Shown here one piece after another: positions 19,313 through 28,700 of a stretch of DNA of 64,000 nt. This DNA comes from Clostridium sp. E02 (GTDB lineage Bacteria > Bacillota > Clostridia > Lachnospirales > Lachnospiraceae), in NCBI RefSeq assembly GCF_003833015.1, contig NZ_RJLQ01000006.1, positions 62,001 through 126,000 on the forward strand. Direction: 5' to 3'. The translations under genes were made by a program, and so were the position numbers. The notes below the pieces were generated by a model, which saw only the letters and a program-made list of their open reading frames with translations, was not told where the DNA came from and did not search any database. Positions within the stretch are counted from its first letter, which is position 1; each line of letters begins with the position of its first letter.

Positions 19313-20052
19313 GTATGGCAGTCTTTTAATAAACCACCTGCTATGCAGGTGTGACCACAGCAGCTTTAGCTTCAGGTAAAAAACCTCCAGTGATATAATA
19401 GTGTTGGTTCGCAGCCACACAAGCACATCAAAGGAGGTTATCCAAATGGATATAAGTAGTTTATCACATTCAAAATGGAATTGTAAGTATCACATAGTTT
19501 TTGCGCCAAAATATCGCAGAAAGGTAGCGTACGGAGAATTAAAGCAGGATATAGCAAATGTTCTAAGCATGTTATGTAAACGAAAAGGTGTGGAAATAGT
19601 AGAAGCAGAAATATGTCCAGATCATGTTCATATGTTAGTGAGAATACCACCAAATATCAGCGTATCAAGTTTTATGGGATATTTAAAAGGGAAGAGTACG
19701 CTTATGATATTTGAGAGACATGCAAATTTGAAATACAAATATGGAAACAGACATTTTTGGTGTCGTGGATATTATGTAGATACAGTGGGAAAGAATGCAA
19801 AGAAGATACAAGAATATATTCTAAATCAATTAAAAGAAGATTTAGAATATGATCAAATGACGTTAAAAGAATACATAGACCCGTTCACGGGTGAGCCGGT
19901 AAAACAAAGCAAATAAAATGAGCCCTGTTGGGCTCAGTAGATAAATGTTTGTGCGGCTGTGGATTTTTTTCAAAGAGCCTTTAGGCTCCAACGTCGGTAA
20001 TAACCCCTTATAGGGGTAGAGCAAACCACCCGTTCAACGGGTGGTTATGATT
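19311..20052 (+). mobile_element. IS200-type insertion sequence, copy 1
   Basis: A 742-base unit that reappears inverted at 51328-52069; flanks diverge outside these limits. It has a single tnpA, a left-end hairpin CACCTGC-TAT-GCAGGTG (19335-19351) and a right-end hairpin with 10-11 bp arms (20024-20046). There are no terminal inverted repeats and no target duplication, as expected for the IS200/IS605 single-strand mechanism. No tnpB is present. Exact ends are inferred from comparing the two copies. Confidence 0.9.
19446..19916 (+). CDS. tnpA: IS200-type transposase TnpA (Y1 HUH)
   Basis: A 156-aa single-strand transposase. The HUH metal motif is HVH in DHVHMLVRIPP, and the catalytic tyrosine lies in the C-terminal helix KKIQEYILNQ. 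The N-terminal segment SKWNCKYHIVFAPKYRR is characteristic. The ATG at 19446 has AAGGAGG upstream; the frame extends 15 codons further without support. It is intact, so the element may still move if the ends are intact. Confidence 0.94.
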   Translation: MDISSLSHSKWNCKYHIVFAPKYRRKVAYGELKQDIANVLSMLCKRKGVEIVEAEICPDHVHMLVRIPPNISVSSFMGYLKGKSTLMIFERHANLKYKYGNRHFWCRGYYVDTVGKNAKKIQEYILNQLKEDLEYDQMTLKEYIDPFTGEPVKQSK

Positions 20053-20069
20053 GTTTTCTCTTCCTTTCC

Positions 20070-20097
20070 TTGACAAAATTGGAAAAAAGTGTAAAAT
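20070..20097 (+). promoter_or_regulatory. Sigma-A promoter of the second 3D-domain gene
   Basis: TTGACA (20070-20075), 16 bases, TAAAAT (20092-20097). It lies just outside the right end of the IS element and leaves a leader of about 90 bases. Confidence 0.75.
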
Positions 20098-20195
20098 ATT
20101 TACTTATACCTCATATATTACGAAAGTGTTACATATATTTATATTGTATTAAAATATATTACATTTTGTAGAAAAAGAAAGGAAGTATCTGTAAC

Positions 20196-20903
20196 ATGAA
20201 AAAATCGAATCGTATGCAATGGTTCCTTGGAACCTTCCTATTATTATTATCTTTTTTCTTTCTGTACACGGTAAACGCATGGGCTAATCAGACCGTTGGA
20301 ATTATTGACTGCGCAGATGAAACCAGTGTAAGGGGTTGGGCTTGGGACAGTACAAATAAAGATCAGCCTGTGGATGTTAAGGTTGTTATCACCAATCAGT
20401 CAAATGGAGCCATCGCTGGTGAGTTTCACACTACAGCTTCAAAACACCGAGATGATTTAACCTCACAGGGGACAGGCAATTATGGATTTGAAGTCTCCGT
20501 TCCTTTTCATAGTTATGGAGATGGTTCCTATCTGGTTGAAGCATACACCAATGGTCAGAAACTCACTGGCACAAAAGTATATGGTATCGGTACTGTTGAA
20601 CCTGCTGCCAGGCTTATCCCACTAGGCAATTTTAAAACCACCGCTTATTGTCCCTGTCGGAAATGCTCTGGGAAATGGGGTGGCCGGACCAGCACTGGTA
20701 CAATTGCGGCCCCAGAACATACCATCTCAGTAGATCCAAGAGTCATTCCTTACGGAAGCCACATCATGATTAACGGTGTGACGTACACAGCTGAAGACTG
20801 CGGAGGCGGTGTAAAAGGAAACCATATTGATATTTTCTTTCCCACTCATGCCGAGACCAGAGCTTATGGAACCCAAACTATTGAGGTGTATCTGGTTCCG
20901 TAA
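20196..20903 (+). CDS. Secreted 3D-domain protein with N-terminal beta-sandwich-like domain
   Basis: A 235-aa exported protein. The signal peptide covers residues 1-32 (ends VNAWANQ). Residues 33-125 contain VRGWAWDSTNKDQPVDV and a RDDL...GNYGFEV pattern, a beta-rich module also found attached to other extracellular bacterial enzymes (recollection, not searched). A 3D domain spans about 148-235, with SVDPRVIPYGS, TAEDCGG and HIDIFF aspartates and a CPCRKCSGKWGG cysteine segment. Probably a wall hydrolase, paralogous to the protein at 18691. Confidence 0.82.
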   Translation: MKKSNRMQWFLGTFLLLLSFFFLYTVNAWANQTVGIIDCADETSVRGWAWDSTNKDQPVDVKVVITNQSNGAIAGEFHTTASKHRDDLTSQGTGNYGFEVSVPFHSYGDGSYLVEAYTNGQKLTGTKVYGIGTVEPAARLIPLGNFKTTAYCPCRKCSGKWGGRTSTGTIAAPEHTISVDPRVIPYGSHIMINGVTYTAEDCGGGVKGNHIDIFFPTHAETRAYGTQTIEVYLVP

Positions 20904-20920
20904 CTGATTTTATTTAAAAA

Positions 20921-20948
20921 GTACCAGGACTGCCACAGCACCTGGTAC
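20921..20948. terminator. Bidirectional terminator between the 3D gene and hemW
   Basis: GTACCAGG and CCTGGTAC pair across a 12-base loop, with A/T runs on both sides. It sits between two convergent genes. Confidence 0.75.
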
Positions 20949-20956
20949 CTTTTCCA

Positions 20957-22168
20957 TTAGATGAGGAACTGACTCATAACGTAATTGCTTAAGTCAACCC
21001 CTCTAGTGGTAAGACGGTAGTTTCCGTTATGAAATTCCATCAGTCCTTGTTGTTCTAAAGTAGCTAGAACGGTTCCGTAGACATGATTCATATTCTGACC
21101 AAATCGGCTGACAAATCCCTGTGCGGATACACCTGTCGTCAACCTTAACCCAAGAAACATATACTCTTCCATCTTTTCTTCTATGCTCAGACGTTCCTGA
21201 TCCTGCCTTAAAACCTGGTTAAATGTATCTGACTGTATCAACGAAGCATTCAAGTATTCCTTGTAATCTATGGTGTTATGAAATCTACATCCATTCATAT
21301 AGGAAGATGCTCCCAATCCCAACCCTAAGTACTCTATCCCCGTCCAATACCCTACATTATGCTTACATTCATATCCCTTCTTTGCATAATTGGATATCTC
21401 ATACCGTTCATATCCCTGGTCCTTCAAAAATTCTTGTGTGAGATAATACATCTCCCGTTCCGAATCTTCATCTGGCAGATCTGGCAACGCCATAAGATCA
21501 TGACGCTCACCCACTGTCATAGAATTGTTATCCAGTTCTACATGTCCCCCGTACCGATCATAAAAGGGGGTTCCCTCTTCTACGATCAGACTGTAGGCAG
21601 ATATATGCTCCGGTTTTAACATGGTTACTTTCTTTAATGTGTTTTTCCAGGATTCCAGTGACTGACCAGGTATGGCCGAAATCAAATCCACATTTACATT
21701 GTCAAATCCAGCCATACGAACTCTCTGATAGCTTTTTAGAAATTCATCATACGTATGGATTCTCCCTAAGTAACAAAGTTCCTTGTCATCTGCCGACTGC
21801 AGCCCCATGCTAATGCGGTTCACCCCTGCCTTTTGGTAGGCTGTAAGTCCCTCTAACGTAACGGTCCCGGGGTTTGCCTCAATGGTAATCTCCGCCTCTG
21901 GAAGGATCTCATACTGTTCTTTTAATGCTTCAAGGATTGAAACCATATCTTTTATCTCTAATATAGAAGGAGTACCTCCGCCTATAAATACACTTGCCAC
22001 TTGATACCCTTTGGCATAGGAACTCTGGCATCGAATCTCTTCTAACAATTTCTTTGTATATTCCTTCTGCATCTCATCACTTCCTGGAAAGGAAAGAAAA
22101 TCGCAGTAAGCACATTTACACACACAAAACGGGACATGTACGTAAATTTCTAATTGTTTTCTATTCAT
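20957..22168 (-). CDS. hemW: Radical SAM heme chaperone HemW
   Basis: A 403-aa radical-SAM protein of the HemN-like family. The cluster motif CVCKCAYC follows YVHVPF near the N-terminus, and the HemW type is indicated by the IFIGGGTPS segment and the length. HemW delivers heme to acceptor proteins and is often mis-annotated as coproporphyrinogen oxidase. It overlaps the lepA stop by eight bases, so the two are coupled, as in other Firmicutes. Confidence 0.9.
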   Translation of the reverse strand: MNRKQLEIYVHVPFCVCKCAYCDFLSFPGSDEMQKEYTKKLLEEIRCQSSYAKGYQVASVFIGGGTPSILEIKDMVSILEALKEQYEILPEAEITIEANPGTVTLEGLTAYQKAGVNRISMGLQSADDKELCYLGRIHTYDEFLKSYQRVRMAGFDNVNVDLISAIPGQSLESWKNTLKKVTMLKPEHISAYSLIVEEGTPFYDRYGGHVELDNNSMTVGERHDLMALPDLPDEDSEREMYYLTQEFLKDQGYERYEISNYAKKGYECKHNVGYWTGIEYLGLGLGASSYMNGCRFHNTIDYKEYLNASLIQSDTFNQVLRQDQERLSIEEKMEEYMFLGLRLTTGVSAQGFVSRFGQNMNHVYGTVLATLEQQGLMEFHNGNYRLTTRGVDLSNYVMSQFLI

Positions 22169-23975
22169 CGTCTAATTTCAGTACGCTCATAAATGCCTTT
22201 TGTGGTATCTCTACATTACCGACCTGACGCATACGTTTTTTACCTTCTTTCTGTTTTTCAAGAAGTTTTTTCTTACGTGAAATATCTCCACCATAACATT
22301 TGGCAAGAACGTCTTTTCTCATAGCTTTTACGGTAGCACGTGAGATGATCTTACCTCCGATCGCTGCCTGAATGGGGATTTCAAAAAGCTGCCTTGGAAT
22401 CTCTTCTTTTAACTTATCACACATTTTTCTTCCTCTTTCATAGGAAGATTCTTCATGCACAATAAAAGACAAGGCATCTACTTCTTCTTTATTCACCAAA
22501 ATGTCAAGCTTTACTAGTTCTGATTTTTCGTACCCTTTCAATTCATAATCAAAAGAAGCATACCCTCTGGAACGGGATTTAAGGGCATCAAAGAAATCAT
22601 ATATAATTTCGTTTAAAGGCAGTTCATATTTTAATAGAGCTCTCGTCTCTTCCATATATTCCATACCAAGGTATACGCCACGACGTTCCTGGCATAACTT
22701 CATAATGGCACCTACAAATTCAGTGGTAACCATAATCTCAGCATGTACAATCGGTTCTTCCATGTATTCAATTATGGACGGATCAGGCAAATTGGAGGGA
22801 TTGGTCAGTTCCAGCATATCTCCATTCTTTTTATAAACCCGATACACAACACTTGGTGCGGTGGTAACCAGATCTAGATTGTATTCTCTTTCTAATCGTT
22901 CTTGAATCACTTCTAGATGTAATAAGCCTAGAAATCCACACCGGAATCCAAACCCAAGTGCAAGGGAGGTCTCTGGTTCAAAAAACAAAGATGCATCGTT
23001 TAACTGAAGCTTTTCTAGTGCTTCCCTCAAATCATTATAATGAGCACCGTCGGCTGGGTAAAGTCCACAATAAACCATAGGAGTTACTTTTTTATAACCT
23101 ACAAGAGGTGCCTTACAAGGCCTGTCCACATGGGTAATGGTATCTCCTACTGCCGTGTCTTTGACATTCTTAATGGCAGCGGTCAAATACCCTACCATAC
23201 CTGCACTCAGCTCATCACAAGGCAAAAACTTGCCCGCACCAAAATATCCTACTTCCACCACCTCTTCTACTGATTTGGTGGCCATCATAAGAATCTTATC
23301 TCCTTTTTTTACTCTTCCTTCTTTCACGCGGAAGAATACAATCACTCCCTTATAGGAATCATAGAGTGAGTCAAATATAAGAGCCTGAAAAGGTGCATCT
23401 GGATCTCCTTCGGGAGCCGGTATTTTTTCCACGATGGCTTCTAAAACTGCTTCTATATTTACTCCAGTCTTCGCAGAGATTCTTGGTGCATCCTGTGCTT
23501 CAATTCCAATCACATCTTCAATCTCTTCTACAACACGATCGGGTTCTGCACTTGGTAAATCAATTTTATTTAAAACGGGAAACACATCAAGATTATGGTC
23601 CAATGCCAAATAAACATTAGCAAGTGTCTGTGCCTCGATTCCCTGAGATGCATCTACCACCAATAAGGCTCCATCACAGGCAGCCAGACTTCGGGATACT
23701 TCATAATTAAAATCCACATGACCTGGGGTATCGATCATATTAAAAACATATTCCTCACCGTCTTTTGCCTTATAGACGGTACGGACAGTCTGTGCCTTAA
23801 TGGTAATTCCCCGTTCCCGTTCCAAATCCATATTGTCAAGCACTTGTGACTGCATTTCCCTGCTGGTTAACAGCCCTGTCTTTTCTATAATTCGATCCGC
23901 CAGGGTCGACTTCCCGTGATCAATATGAGCGATAATACAAAAATTACGTATCTTATTCTGCTGGGCAGCTGCCAT
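22161..23975 (-). CDS. lepA: Elongation factor 4 (LepA)
   Basis: A 604-aa translational GTPase. The G1 motif [14 protein letters not shown] is at residues 16-29, with G3 DTPGHVDF and G4 NKIDLPSA. The C-terminal LepA-specific domain ends with [20 protein letters not shown]. It acts on stalled or initiating ribosomes. It lies between spoIIP and hemW, the conserved Firmicute order. Confidence 0.96.
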   Translation of the reverse strand: MAAAQQNKIRNFCIIAHIDHGKSTLADRIIEKTGLLTSREMQSQVLDNMDLERERGITIKAQTVRTVYKAKDGEEYVFNMIDTPGHVDFNYEVSRSLAACDGALLVVDASQGIEAQTLANVYLALDHNLDVFPVLNKIDLPSAEPDRVVEEIEDVIGIEAQDAPRISAKTGVNIEAVLEAIVEKIPAPEGDPDAPFQALIFDSLYDSYKGVIVFFRVKEGRVKKGDKILMMATKSVEEVVEVGYFGAGKFLPCDELSAGMVGYLTAAIKNVKDTAVGDTITHVDRPCKAPLVGYKKVTPMVYCGLYPADGAHYNDLREALEKLQLNDASLFFEPETSLALGFGFRCGFLGLLHLEVIQERLEREYNLDLVTTAPSVVYRVYKKNGDMLELTNPSNLPDPSIIEYMEEPIVHAEIMVTTEFVGAIMKLCQERRGVYLGMEYMEETRALLKYELPLNEIIYDFFDALKSRSRGYASFDYELKGYEKSELVKLDILVNKEEVDALSFIVHEESSYERGRKMCDKLKEEIPRQLFEIPIQAAIGGKIISRATVKAMRKDVLAKCYGGDISRKKKLLEKQKEGKKRMRQVGNVEIPQKAFMSVLKLDDE

Positions 23976-24107
23976 ATAGTTTATTCCTCTTTTCTAATGT
24001 TTCTTCAATCTTCTAGAATCCTATGATATCCCTAAAAATATACCATTAAACTTACCGATTGTCCACCGTGAAAGCGTTGAATTTCCTAGTAAATCCGTTT
24101 AAAACAT

Positions 24108-25415
24108 TTAATTTCCCTGCAGTACCATATCAAGAACCTCGGAAAGCGGTTCCATGGCATTTAATGCTTCCTCATAGGTGTTGGTCTGTGCTCCCACCTC
24201 AATTAAGGTAGAGCGCGGCCTTAAGTGTTGATTATACCGAAGACCTTTTATGTATATTTTGCGGGTAAGCCCAGGGAAATATGCGGCACAATCAAGCTGC
24301 ATCTGAAAGCTGAAAGCCAAATTTTTTTCTTTGTATGGATTTGGCAGATATTCTATCGGGCCCTCTGGGGTCTGACTGACCCCGTTAAAAAACATAATAG
24401 GGGCTGTCATCTTTCCATTGATCTTATTTACCATATGTAATTTCTCACTCACTCCGTCCCGATGAATATCAAGAACCACTTCAATGGAAGGATTTTCCTG
24501 TAGATTTCGGGTTACCCCTTCTAATGCATAGGTATATGCTTTGTTTCTATCTAACTTCCCATTCTTTAAATCGTATACAGATGTATCATGGATGACATGA
24601 TATCCCTTTGCTTGTAATAATTCTGTTAGATGGCTGCCGATCCCCACAACCGTGGCATCTTTGTTGGCAGGGCCAAAATCTGAGAATTCCTCTTGGGAAT
24701 GGGTGTGGTAAATAAGAATCTGTGGTTTCTCATTTCCGCCTTTCAAGGTGAAATCTTCTGAGAGAAATTTATCCGCATTCATTAAATCCCTCCCGACTGT
24801 CGTTGATGTGTGGATGCTATAAAAATGCTTGATCATGTAATCATAATCAGCCAATTGTTCTATCCGATACGTGTTCCCGATAATCGGCCACACATTGCTT
24901 GAAGCACAGGTCATGGATTCTGTTTTTTGTTTTGTGGGGGGAACCTCTTCCGGCTGCTTTTGATTCTCTATGGTCACAGGTGCTTGCACTTCTTCTCCTG
25001 TTTCTTCTCCCCCATCGTATAAAAGAAAGCTGTGTTCTTCATAGAATTTTCCACTCTCCAAATAACCTTGGTATGCAGGATCTAGTTCCTCATCGGTAAT
25101 CGGGGATGAAGTTTCATTCTGAAACCTGTCTAGGGCTACATTGGTAAAAAGCAAGCTGCACAAGAGACTTCCAAGGGAATGATCCACCTCTTTCTCTCTT
25201 CCTTCTTCTTCCCATACTGCTGCCGGATACTGCCGGCTCCAGATGTAAGCAAGGCCGGTTCCTGCCCCTTGCCTTGCCCACTCTTTCACATGTTTTAGCT
25301 CCACCCTCCCAGCTGTTTTTCCAGCCTCTTTTACACTTAAAAAAACGGCCAGGATCAGGCTCATTACAATCATTGTTTTTTTTATTATCTGGTTCAAACC
25401 GTTCTGCTGTCTCAT
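24108..25415 (-). CDS. spoIIP: Stage II sporulation protein P (SpoIIP)
   Basis: A 435-aa membrane-anchored amidase/endopeptidase of the SpoIID-SpoIIM-SpoIIP engulfment complex. An N-terminal transmembrane helix (about 13-27) precedes a variable linker and the SpoIIP domain (about 190-430). That domain holds the zinc-associated ILIYHTHSQEEF motif and VVLDIHRDGV, followed by FSFQMQLDCAAYFPGL and RSTLIEVGAQTNT. It follows gpr, as in B. subtilis, and supports a spore-forming host. Confidence 0.92.
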   Translation of the reverse strand: MRQQNGLNQIIKKTMIVMSLILAVFLSVKEAGKTAGRVELKHVKEWARQGAGTGLAYIWSRQYPAAVWEEEGREKEVDHSLGSLLCSLLFTNVALDRFQNETSSPITDEELDPAYQGYLESGKFYEEHSFLLYDGGEETGEEVQAPVTIENQKQPEEVPPTKQKTESMTCASSNVWPIIGNTYRIEQLADYDYMIKHFYSIHTSTTVGRDLMNADKFLSEDFTLKGGNEKPQILIYHTHSQEEFSDFGPANKDATVVGIGSHLTELLQAKGYHVIHDTSVYDLKNGKLDRNKAYTYALEGVTRNLQENPSIEVVLDIHRDGVSEKLHMVNKINGKMTAPIMFFNGVSQTPEGPIEYLPNPYKEKNLAFSFQMQLDCAAYFPGLTRKIYIKGLRYNQHLRPRSTLIEVGAQTNTYEEALNAMEPLSEVLDMVLQGN

Positions 25416-25498
25416 AACCGCCTTCCGTTCTTATAGAGGGTATGTTTTGGAACCATTTCCGGTCCCTCCAACATTCTATGCAGAAGACGTGTTTTTTA

Positions 25499-26476
25499 CT
25501 ACGATTCTTCCTGTCCCAAAAAGGTCAGATGAATCCCTTCTGATATTGTAAAACTTAGTTCCTTTACAGTTTCATCAATATCTGGTGGTGTCACATACAA
25601 AGGTCCAAATTCTGGCTCCAAAAGTTCACGAATGAGATCATACTGTTCATCGGAACTTAAATTTCCCATAAACTCTCCCATTCCTTTTGTTTCCATGCTG
25701 TTTTTTAGGGTACCGATCATGGCTGAGACCGTATCATGGACGATAGCGGCTGCCCCTACAACGGTTGGAACTCCAATCGCCATCACGGGTACGCCAAGAC
25801 TTTCTTCCGTGAGACTATGTCTATGATTTCCAACACCAGATCCCGGATGAATTCCTGTATCGGTTAGCTGTATGGTGGTACCAAGTCTTTTTACACTTCT
25901 TGCTGCAAGTGCATCAATGGCAATAACCAGATCTGGTTTTGTCTCGTTTATGATCCCTTTTAAAATTTCAGCACTTTCCATTCCGGTCTGTGCCATTACC
26001 CCGGGAATAATGCCGCTGATTACAGGCATACTCTTTCCCTTGAAAAATTCGTCCCCATATTGAACTTTCAAGTGTCTTGTCACTTGTAAGTTATTTAACA
26101 CTCTAGGACCTAAGGAATCTGGCGTTACAGAAGAATTCCCGAGTCCTACTACTAGAACGTGAAAATCTGATTTGCGGAATGCTTTCCCTTTTAACAGTTT
26201 AATAATCTGTCCTGACAATTCTTGGGAGACTTCTCTGTGATAGTCTTCGTCTTTTAAAGAGAGCTGATCTGCTTCTAAGGTTATATAGGTTCCAATGGGT
26301 TTTCCCATTGCCTTTTCTCCTTTTTTATCCAGTATTTTCACCTCTGTCATCTTTATTCGGCTGCTTGCTCGTTGCCATTCCCGCAAGGACACTCCTGCTA
26401 TTTCACCACCATCACCTGGAAAACTTTCCTTCTCTTCTACCGCAAGGTCTGTACGCACTTCAAATGTGTTATCCAT
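25499..26476 (-). CDS. gpr: Germination protease GPR
   Basis: A 325-aa aspartic-type protease that degrades small acid-soluble spore proteins at germination. The N-terminal EVRTDLAVEE segment resembles the SASP cleavage site used for its own autoprocessing. The core has VVGLGNSSVTPDSLGPRV and IAIDALAARSVKRLGTTIQ, family hallmarks. It is made in the forespore in studied species; I could not assign a forespore-sigma promoter by eye. The preceding AAGGAGG supports the ATG at 26476. Confidence 0.94.
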   Translation of the reverse strand: MDNTFEVRTDLAVEEKESFPGDGGEIAGVSLREWQRASSRIKMTEVKILDKKGEKAMGKPIGTYITLEADQLSLKDEDYHREVSQELSGQIIKLLKGKAFRKSDFHVLVVGLGNSSVTPDSLGPRVLNNLQVTRHLKVQYGDEFFKGKSMPVISGIIPGVMAQTGMESAEILKGIINETKPDLVIAIDALAARSVKRLGTTIQLTDTGIHPGSGVGNHRHSLTEESLGVPVMAIGVPTVVGAAAIVHDTVSAMIGTLKNSMETKGMGEFMGNLSSDEQYDLIRELLEPEFGPLYVTPPDIDETVKELSFTISEGIHLTFLGQEES

Positions 26477-26534
26477 ATCTTCCTCCTTTCCACCATTTCC
26501 TATCTATTTTCTGCAAAAAAGCAGGAATTATGTA

Positions 26535-26563
26535 TTGACATATAGGGATAAATTAGTTAGAAT
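26535..26563 (+). promoter_or_regulatory. Sigma-A promoter of rpsT
   Basis: TTGACA (26535-26540), 17 bases, TAGAAT (26558-26563), leaving a leader of roughly 85-90 bases before the TTG start. Confidence 0.8.
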
Positions 26564-26656
26564 ATAAAAGTATGTTTACATTGAACTGTCCGTGTCCAGG
26601 CTTTGATGCAAAACAAAGAAAAATAATCATATATCAACTTATTGGAGGTGTACAGA

Positions 26657-26920
26657 TTGGCTAACATTAAATCTGCAAAAAAAAGAATCTTAGTAAACGA
26701 AACAAAGGCTGCTAGAAACAAAGCGATCAGATCCAAAGTAAAAACAACCGTTAAGAAATTGGACGCTGCTATTGTTGCTGGTGACAAGGCTGCTGCTCAG
26801 ACAACATTAATCAGCGCTATAACAGATATTGACAAGGCTACTACAAAAGGCGTATATCATAAGAATACCGCTTCCAGAAAAGTATCCCGAATCACAAAAG
26901 CTGTTAACGCTATGGCTTAA
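26657..26920 (+). CDS. rpsT: 30S ribosomal protein S20
   Basis: An 87-aa basic protein (ANIKSAKKRI start, helical Lys/Ala-rich body, SRITKAVNAMA end) that binds the 5' domain of 16S rRNA. The TTG at 26657 is chosen because GGAGGTG lies seven bases before it and the product then begins with the canonical S20 N-terminus; a longer frame from 26642 would translate the ribosome-binding site. S20 also starts with UUG in Escherichia coli, where it aids autoregulation. It is divergent from gpr. Confidence 0.95.
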   Translation: MANIKSAKKRILVNETKAARNKAIRSKVKTTVKKLDAAIVAGDKAAAQTTLISAITDIDKATTKGVYHKNTASRKVSRITKAVNAMA

Positions 26921-26937
26921 TTTATAGAATAACTTTT

Positions 26938-26975
26938 ATCCCATTCAGTCCAACCCGCTGAATGGGATTTTTATT
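26938..26975 (+). terminator. Intrinsic terminator of rpsT
   Basis: ATCCCATTCAG pairs with CTGAATGGGAT and is followed by a T-rich tract. It marks the left border of the tailocin locus. Confidence 0.88.
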
Positions 26976-27012
26976 GTTCTAAATCTTATTCGATTCCCGC
27001 CTAATATTCGTA

Positions 27013-27834
27013 TTACATGAAAGCGCCCTGATCGTCCGTCTTTAAGTGCATCTCTCCCCGAAACATACCTCCGTCCTCACCGGCGCGGTATAATTTCCCT
27101 TTCCAAATGATCCACTGATCTTGTGCCATAATGCCATTATGATTCAAGAAATACCAAGTTCCATCTTCTCCCCGCTTCCAGGTGTTTTCCACCCTATCCC
27201 CCGAACCATCAAACCAATACCAGTGACCATCATCCTGATACCAGTCATTTTTGACATAATCTCCTGTGTTTCCTAAGTAAAATCTCCATCCCTCCTCATC
27301 TTTTATCCAACCAGAAAGGTTATTTGTTTTTTCTAAGGAGTTTTTAAAGTTTTCCCAAGTATGGTTTGAGTGATTATAAACATATGGGTTGGGGCAGATC
27401 TTGCCGGTTACGTCATAGTGCCGAATGACATGATCTTTTGGTACATGATACTGCTTCATGAGTTTTTTGGTCAATTCAACGGCTGACTTCACCGTCGCAT
27501 CTTCAAAGTACCAATCTCTACTGGTATCAGACTGGCTTCCTTTATTTCTAACACAAAGTTCGATCCCAAGACTATTACGATTGCGGCATTCTGGGTGCTT
27601 GTAGGCTTTGGCTCCACAGTGCCATGCAATGTCATTATCTTCAACTGATTGCCAGATTTCCCCCTCAAATCCTACGAAGTAGTGAGCACTGGCACCTATA
27701 TACTTAGAGGCATAATACTTGCAATTCGCTTCTGCGCCTCCCAGTGCCCCTACATAATGAATGACAAGGTACTGAATCCGGTCTGATTTCCCATCGCTAT
27801 AATTATACGGGGTTAATCGCTTGTGTATCTCCAT
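27013..27834 (-). CDS. N-acetylmuramoyl-L-alanine amidase (endolysin) with wall-binding repeats
   Basis: A 273-aa endolysin. The Amidase_2 domain (about residues 5-160) has zinc-ligand regions YLVIHYVG, NRNSLGIELCV and IRHYDVTGKICPNP. The C-terminal part (about 175-273) is made of aromatic repeats of the CW_binding type (DEEGWRFYLGNTG, DGHWYWFDGSG, DGTWYFLNHNG). It would cut the stem peptide from MurNAc to release particles. There is no signal peptide, so it needs the nearby holin. The ATG directly follows the stop of the small upstream gene. Confidence 0.9.
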   Translation of the reverse strand: MEIHKRLTPYNYSDGKSDRIQYLVIHYVGALGGAEANCKYYASKYIGASAHYFVGFEGEIWQSVEDNDIAWHCGAKAYKHPECRNRNSLGIELCVRNKGSQSDTSRDWYFEDATVKSAVELTKKLMKQYHVPKDHVIRHYDVTGKICPNPYVYNHSNHTWENFKNSLEKTNNLSGWIKDEEGWRFYLGNTGDYVKNDWYQDDGHWYWFDGSGDRVENTWKRGEDGTWYFLNHNGIMAQDQWIIWKGKLYRAGEDGGMFRGEMHLKTDDQGAFM

Positions 27835-27990
27835 CTATATCCCCTCCCTTTCTCCGTAAAATCCCATTTCATCTGGATCAAATGATAACCGGAACCGCCT
27901 GAGTTCCACCTCATCGGATTTATTAAGATTTTCCTGTATTTCCATCAATTCGACATTGGTTAAGTGGTGGGTTGCTTCGCTTTTTACCAT
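27835..27990 (-). CDS. Small protein between holin and amidase genes
   Basis: A 51-aa open frame starting at ATG 27990 with AAGGGGA eight bases upstream and ending one base before the amidase ATG. It is charged and helical in appearance (VELMEIQENLNKSDEVELRR), has no membrane segment and ends GFYGEREGI. The spacing and ribosome-binding site make it a real gene of the lysis cassette. I do not recognise its family. Confidence 0.65.
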   Translation of the reverse strand: MVKSEATHHLTNVELMEIQENLNKSDEVELRRFRLSFDPDEMGFYGEREGI

Positions 27991-28086
27991 ACTAGTCCCC
28001 TTGTCCTTTTCTATATCATATGAATGGATGACCGGGTGTGTACCGCCTGCCAGTTGATTTTTCTCTTCCTATGAATGATTACAATA

Positions 28087-28518
28087 TTAACTGGTAGATT
28101 TGTTGGTTTGTTCTGATTTCTGATTTAATATATCAATTGATTTTAAAAGTACACTTGGCAGGGGAATTCCCATAAGCCCGGCATTCTCCACAATAGAGAG
28201 TAATTCATTTGCCATAAATCCAATAGTTACGGTATCTCTTATGTAGCTTGTCCCAATGGACAAATCAAGTCTATGTGCGATTAAGACAAACAGCAACGTC
28301 ATTGATTTTCGACACAATCCCTTCCAACCAGCATTGGATTCCAACGTTCCGGTATTGGTCTTTTTGCTATTATGGAAGACACCGGCTACGGCTAGCCCTG
28401 ATATAAAATCAATAATCATGAAAAGAACCAAGGTTCCAATTCCTGTATCCCAACCGCCAAATAAGGTTGTTATAATGCTGCCGGTTATACCCGCTATGGT
28501 ACATAACATTTGTTTCAA
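28087..28518 (-). CDS. Phage-type holin (TcdE/phage_holin_4 family)
   Basis: A 143-aa membrane protein with about three hydrophobic segments (CTIAGITGSIITTLFGGW, GTLVLFMIIDFISGLAVAG and a C-terminal one) and an internal NAGWKGLCRKS motif typical of toxin-secretion/phage-lysis holins. The TTG at 28518 is chosen: GGAGGTG lies five bases upstream and an upstream in-frame TTG would contain that site. It would permeabilise the membrane for the amidase and particle release. Confidence 0.87.
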   Translation of the reverse strand: MKQMLCTIAGITGSIITTLFGGWDTGIGTLVLFMIIDFISGLAVAGVFHNSKKTNTGTLESNAGWKGLCRKSMTLLFVLIAHRLDLSIGTSYIRDTVTIGFMANELLSIVENAGLMGIPLPSVLLKSIDILNQKSEQTNKSTS

Positions 28519-28700
28519 TTTATCACCTCCAAACAAAGGTTTATTCTGTATGGTTTAATGTGGTTTCCTATATTAAATTATATGTGGAGTTAGGCTGTTA
28601 TATCCTTTTCATTTTAAATAATTCTTTTTCAAATGATGATTTCACTATCAGCTTTCATCTCATCAAGGATACTTATTGTTTTGTATTCATGGCTCCTTGT
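28519..28700. other. Gap between the fibre and holin genes
   Basis: AT-rich with no supported gene. An AAGGAGCC followed by ATG gives only a five-codon frame. An overlapping stretch encodes about 20 residues without a start. It may hold the remnant of a small tail or fibre-associated gene. Confidence 0.35.

Noticed and set aside
19311-20052. IS605 element with TnpB or an omega RNA
   Set aside because: Only tnpA is present and the 742-base unit is fully accounted for; no tnpB-like frame on either side.
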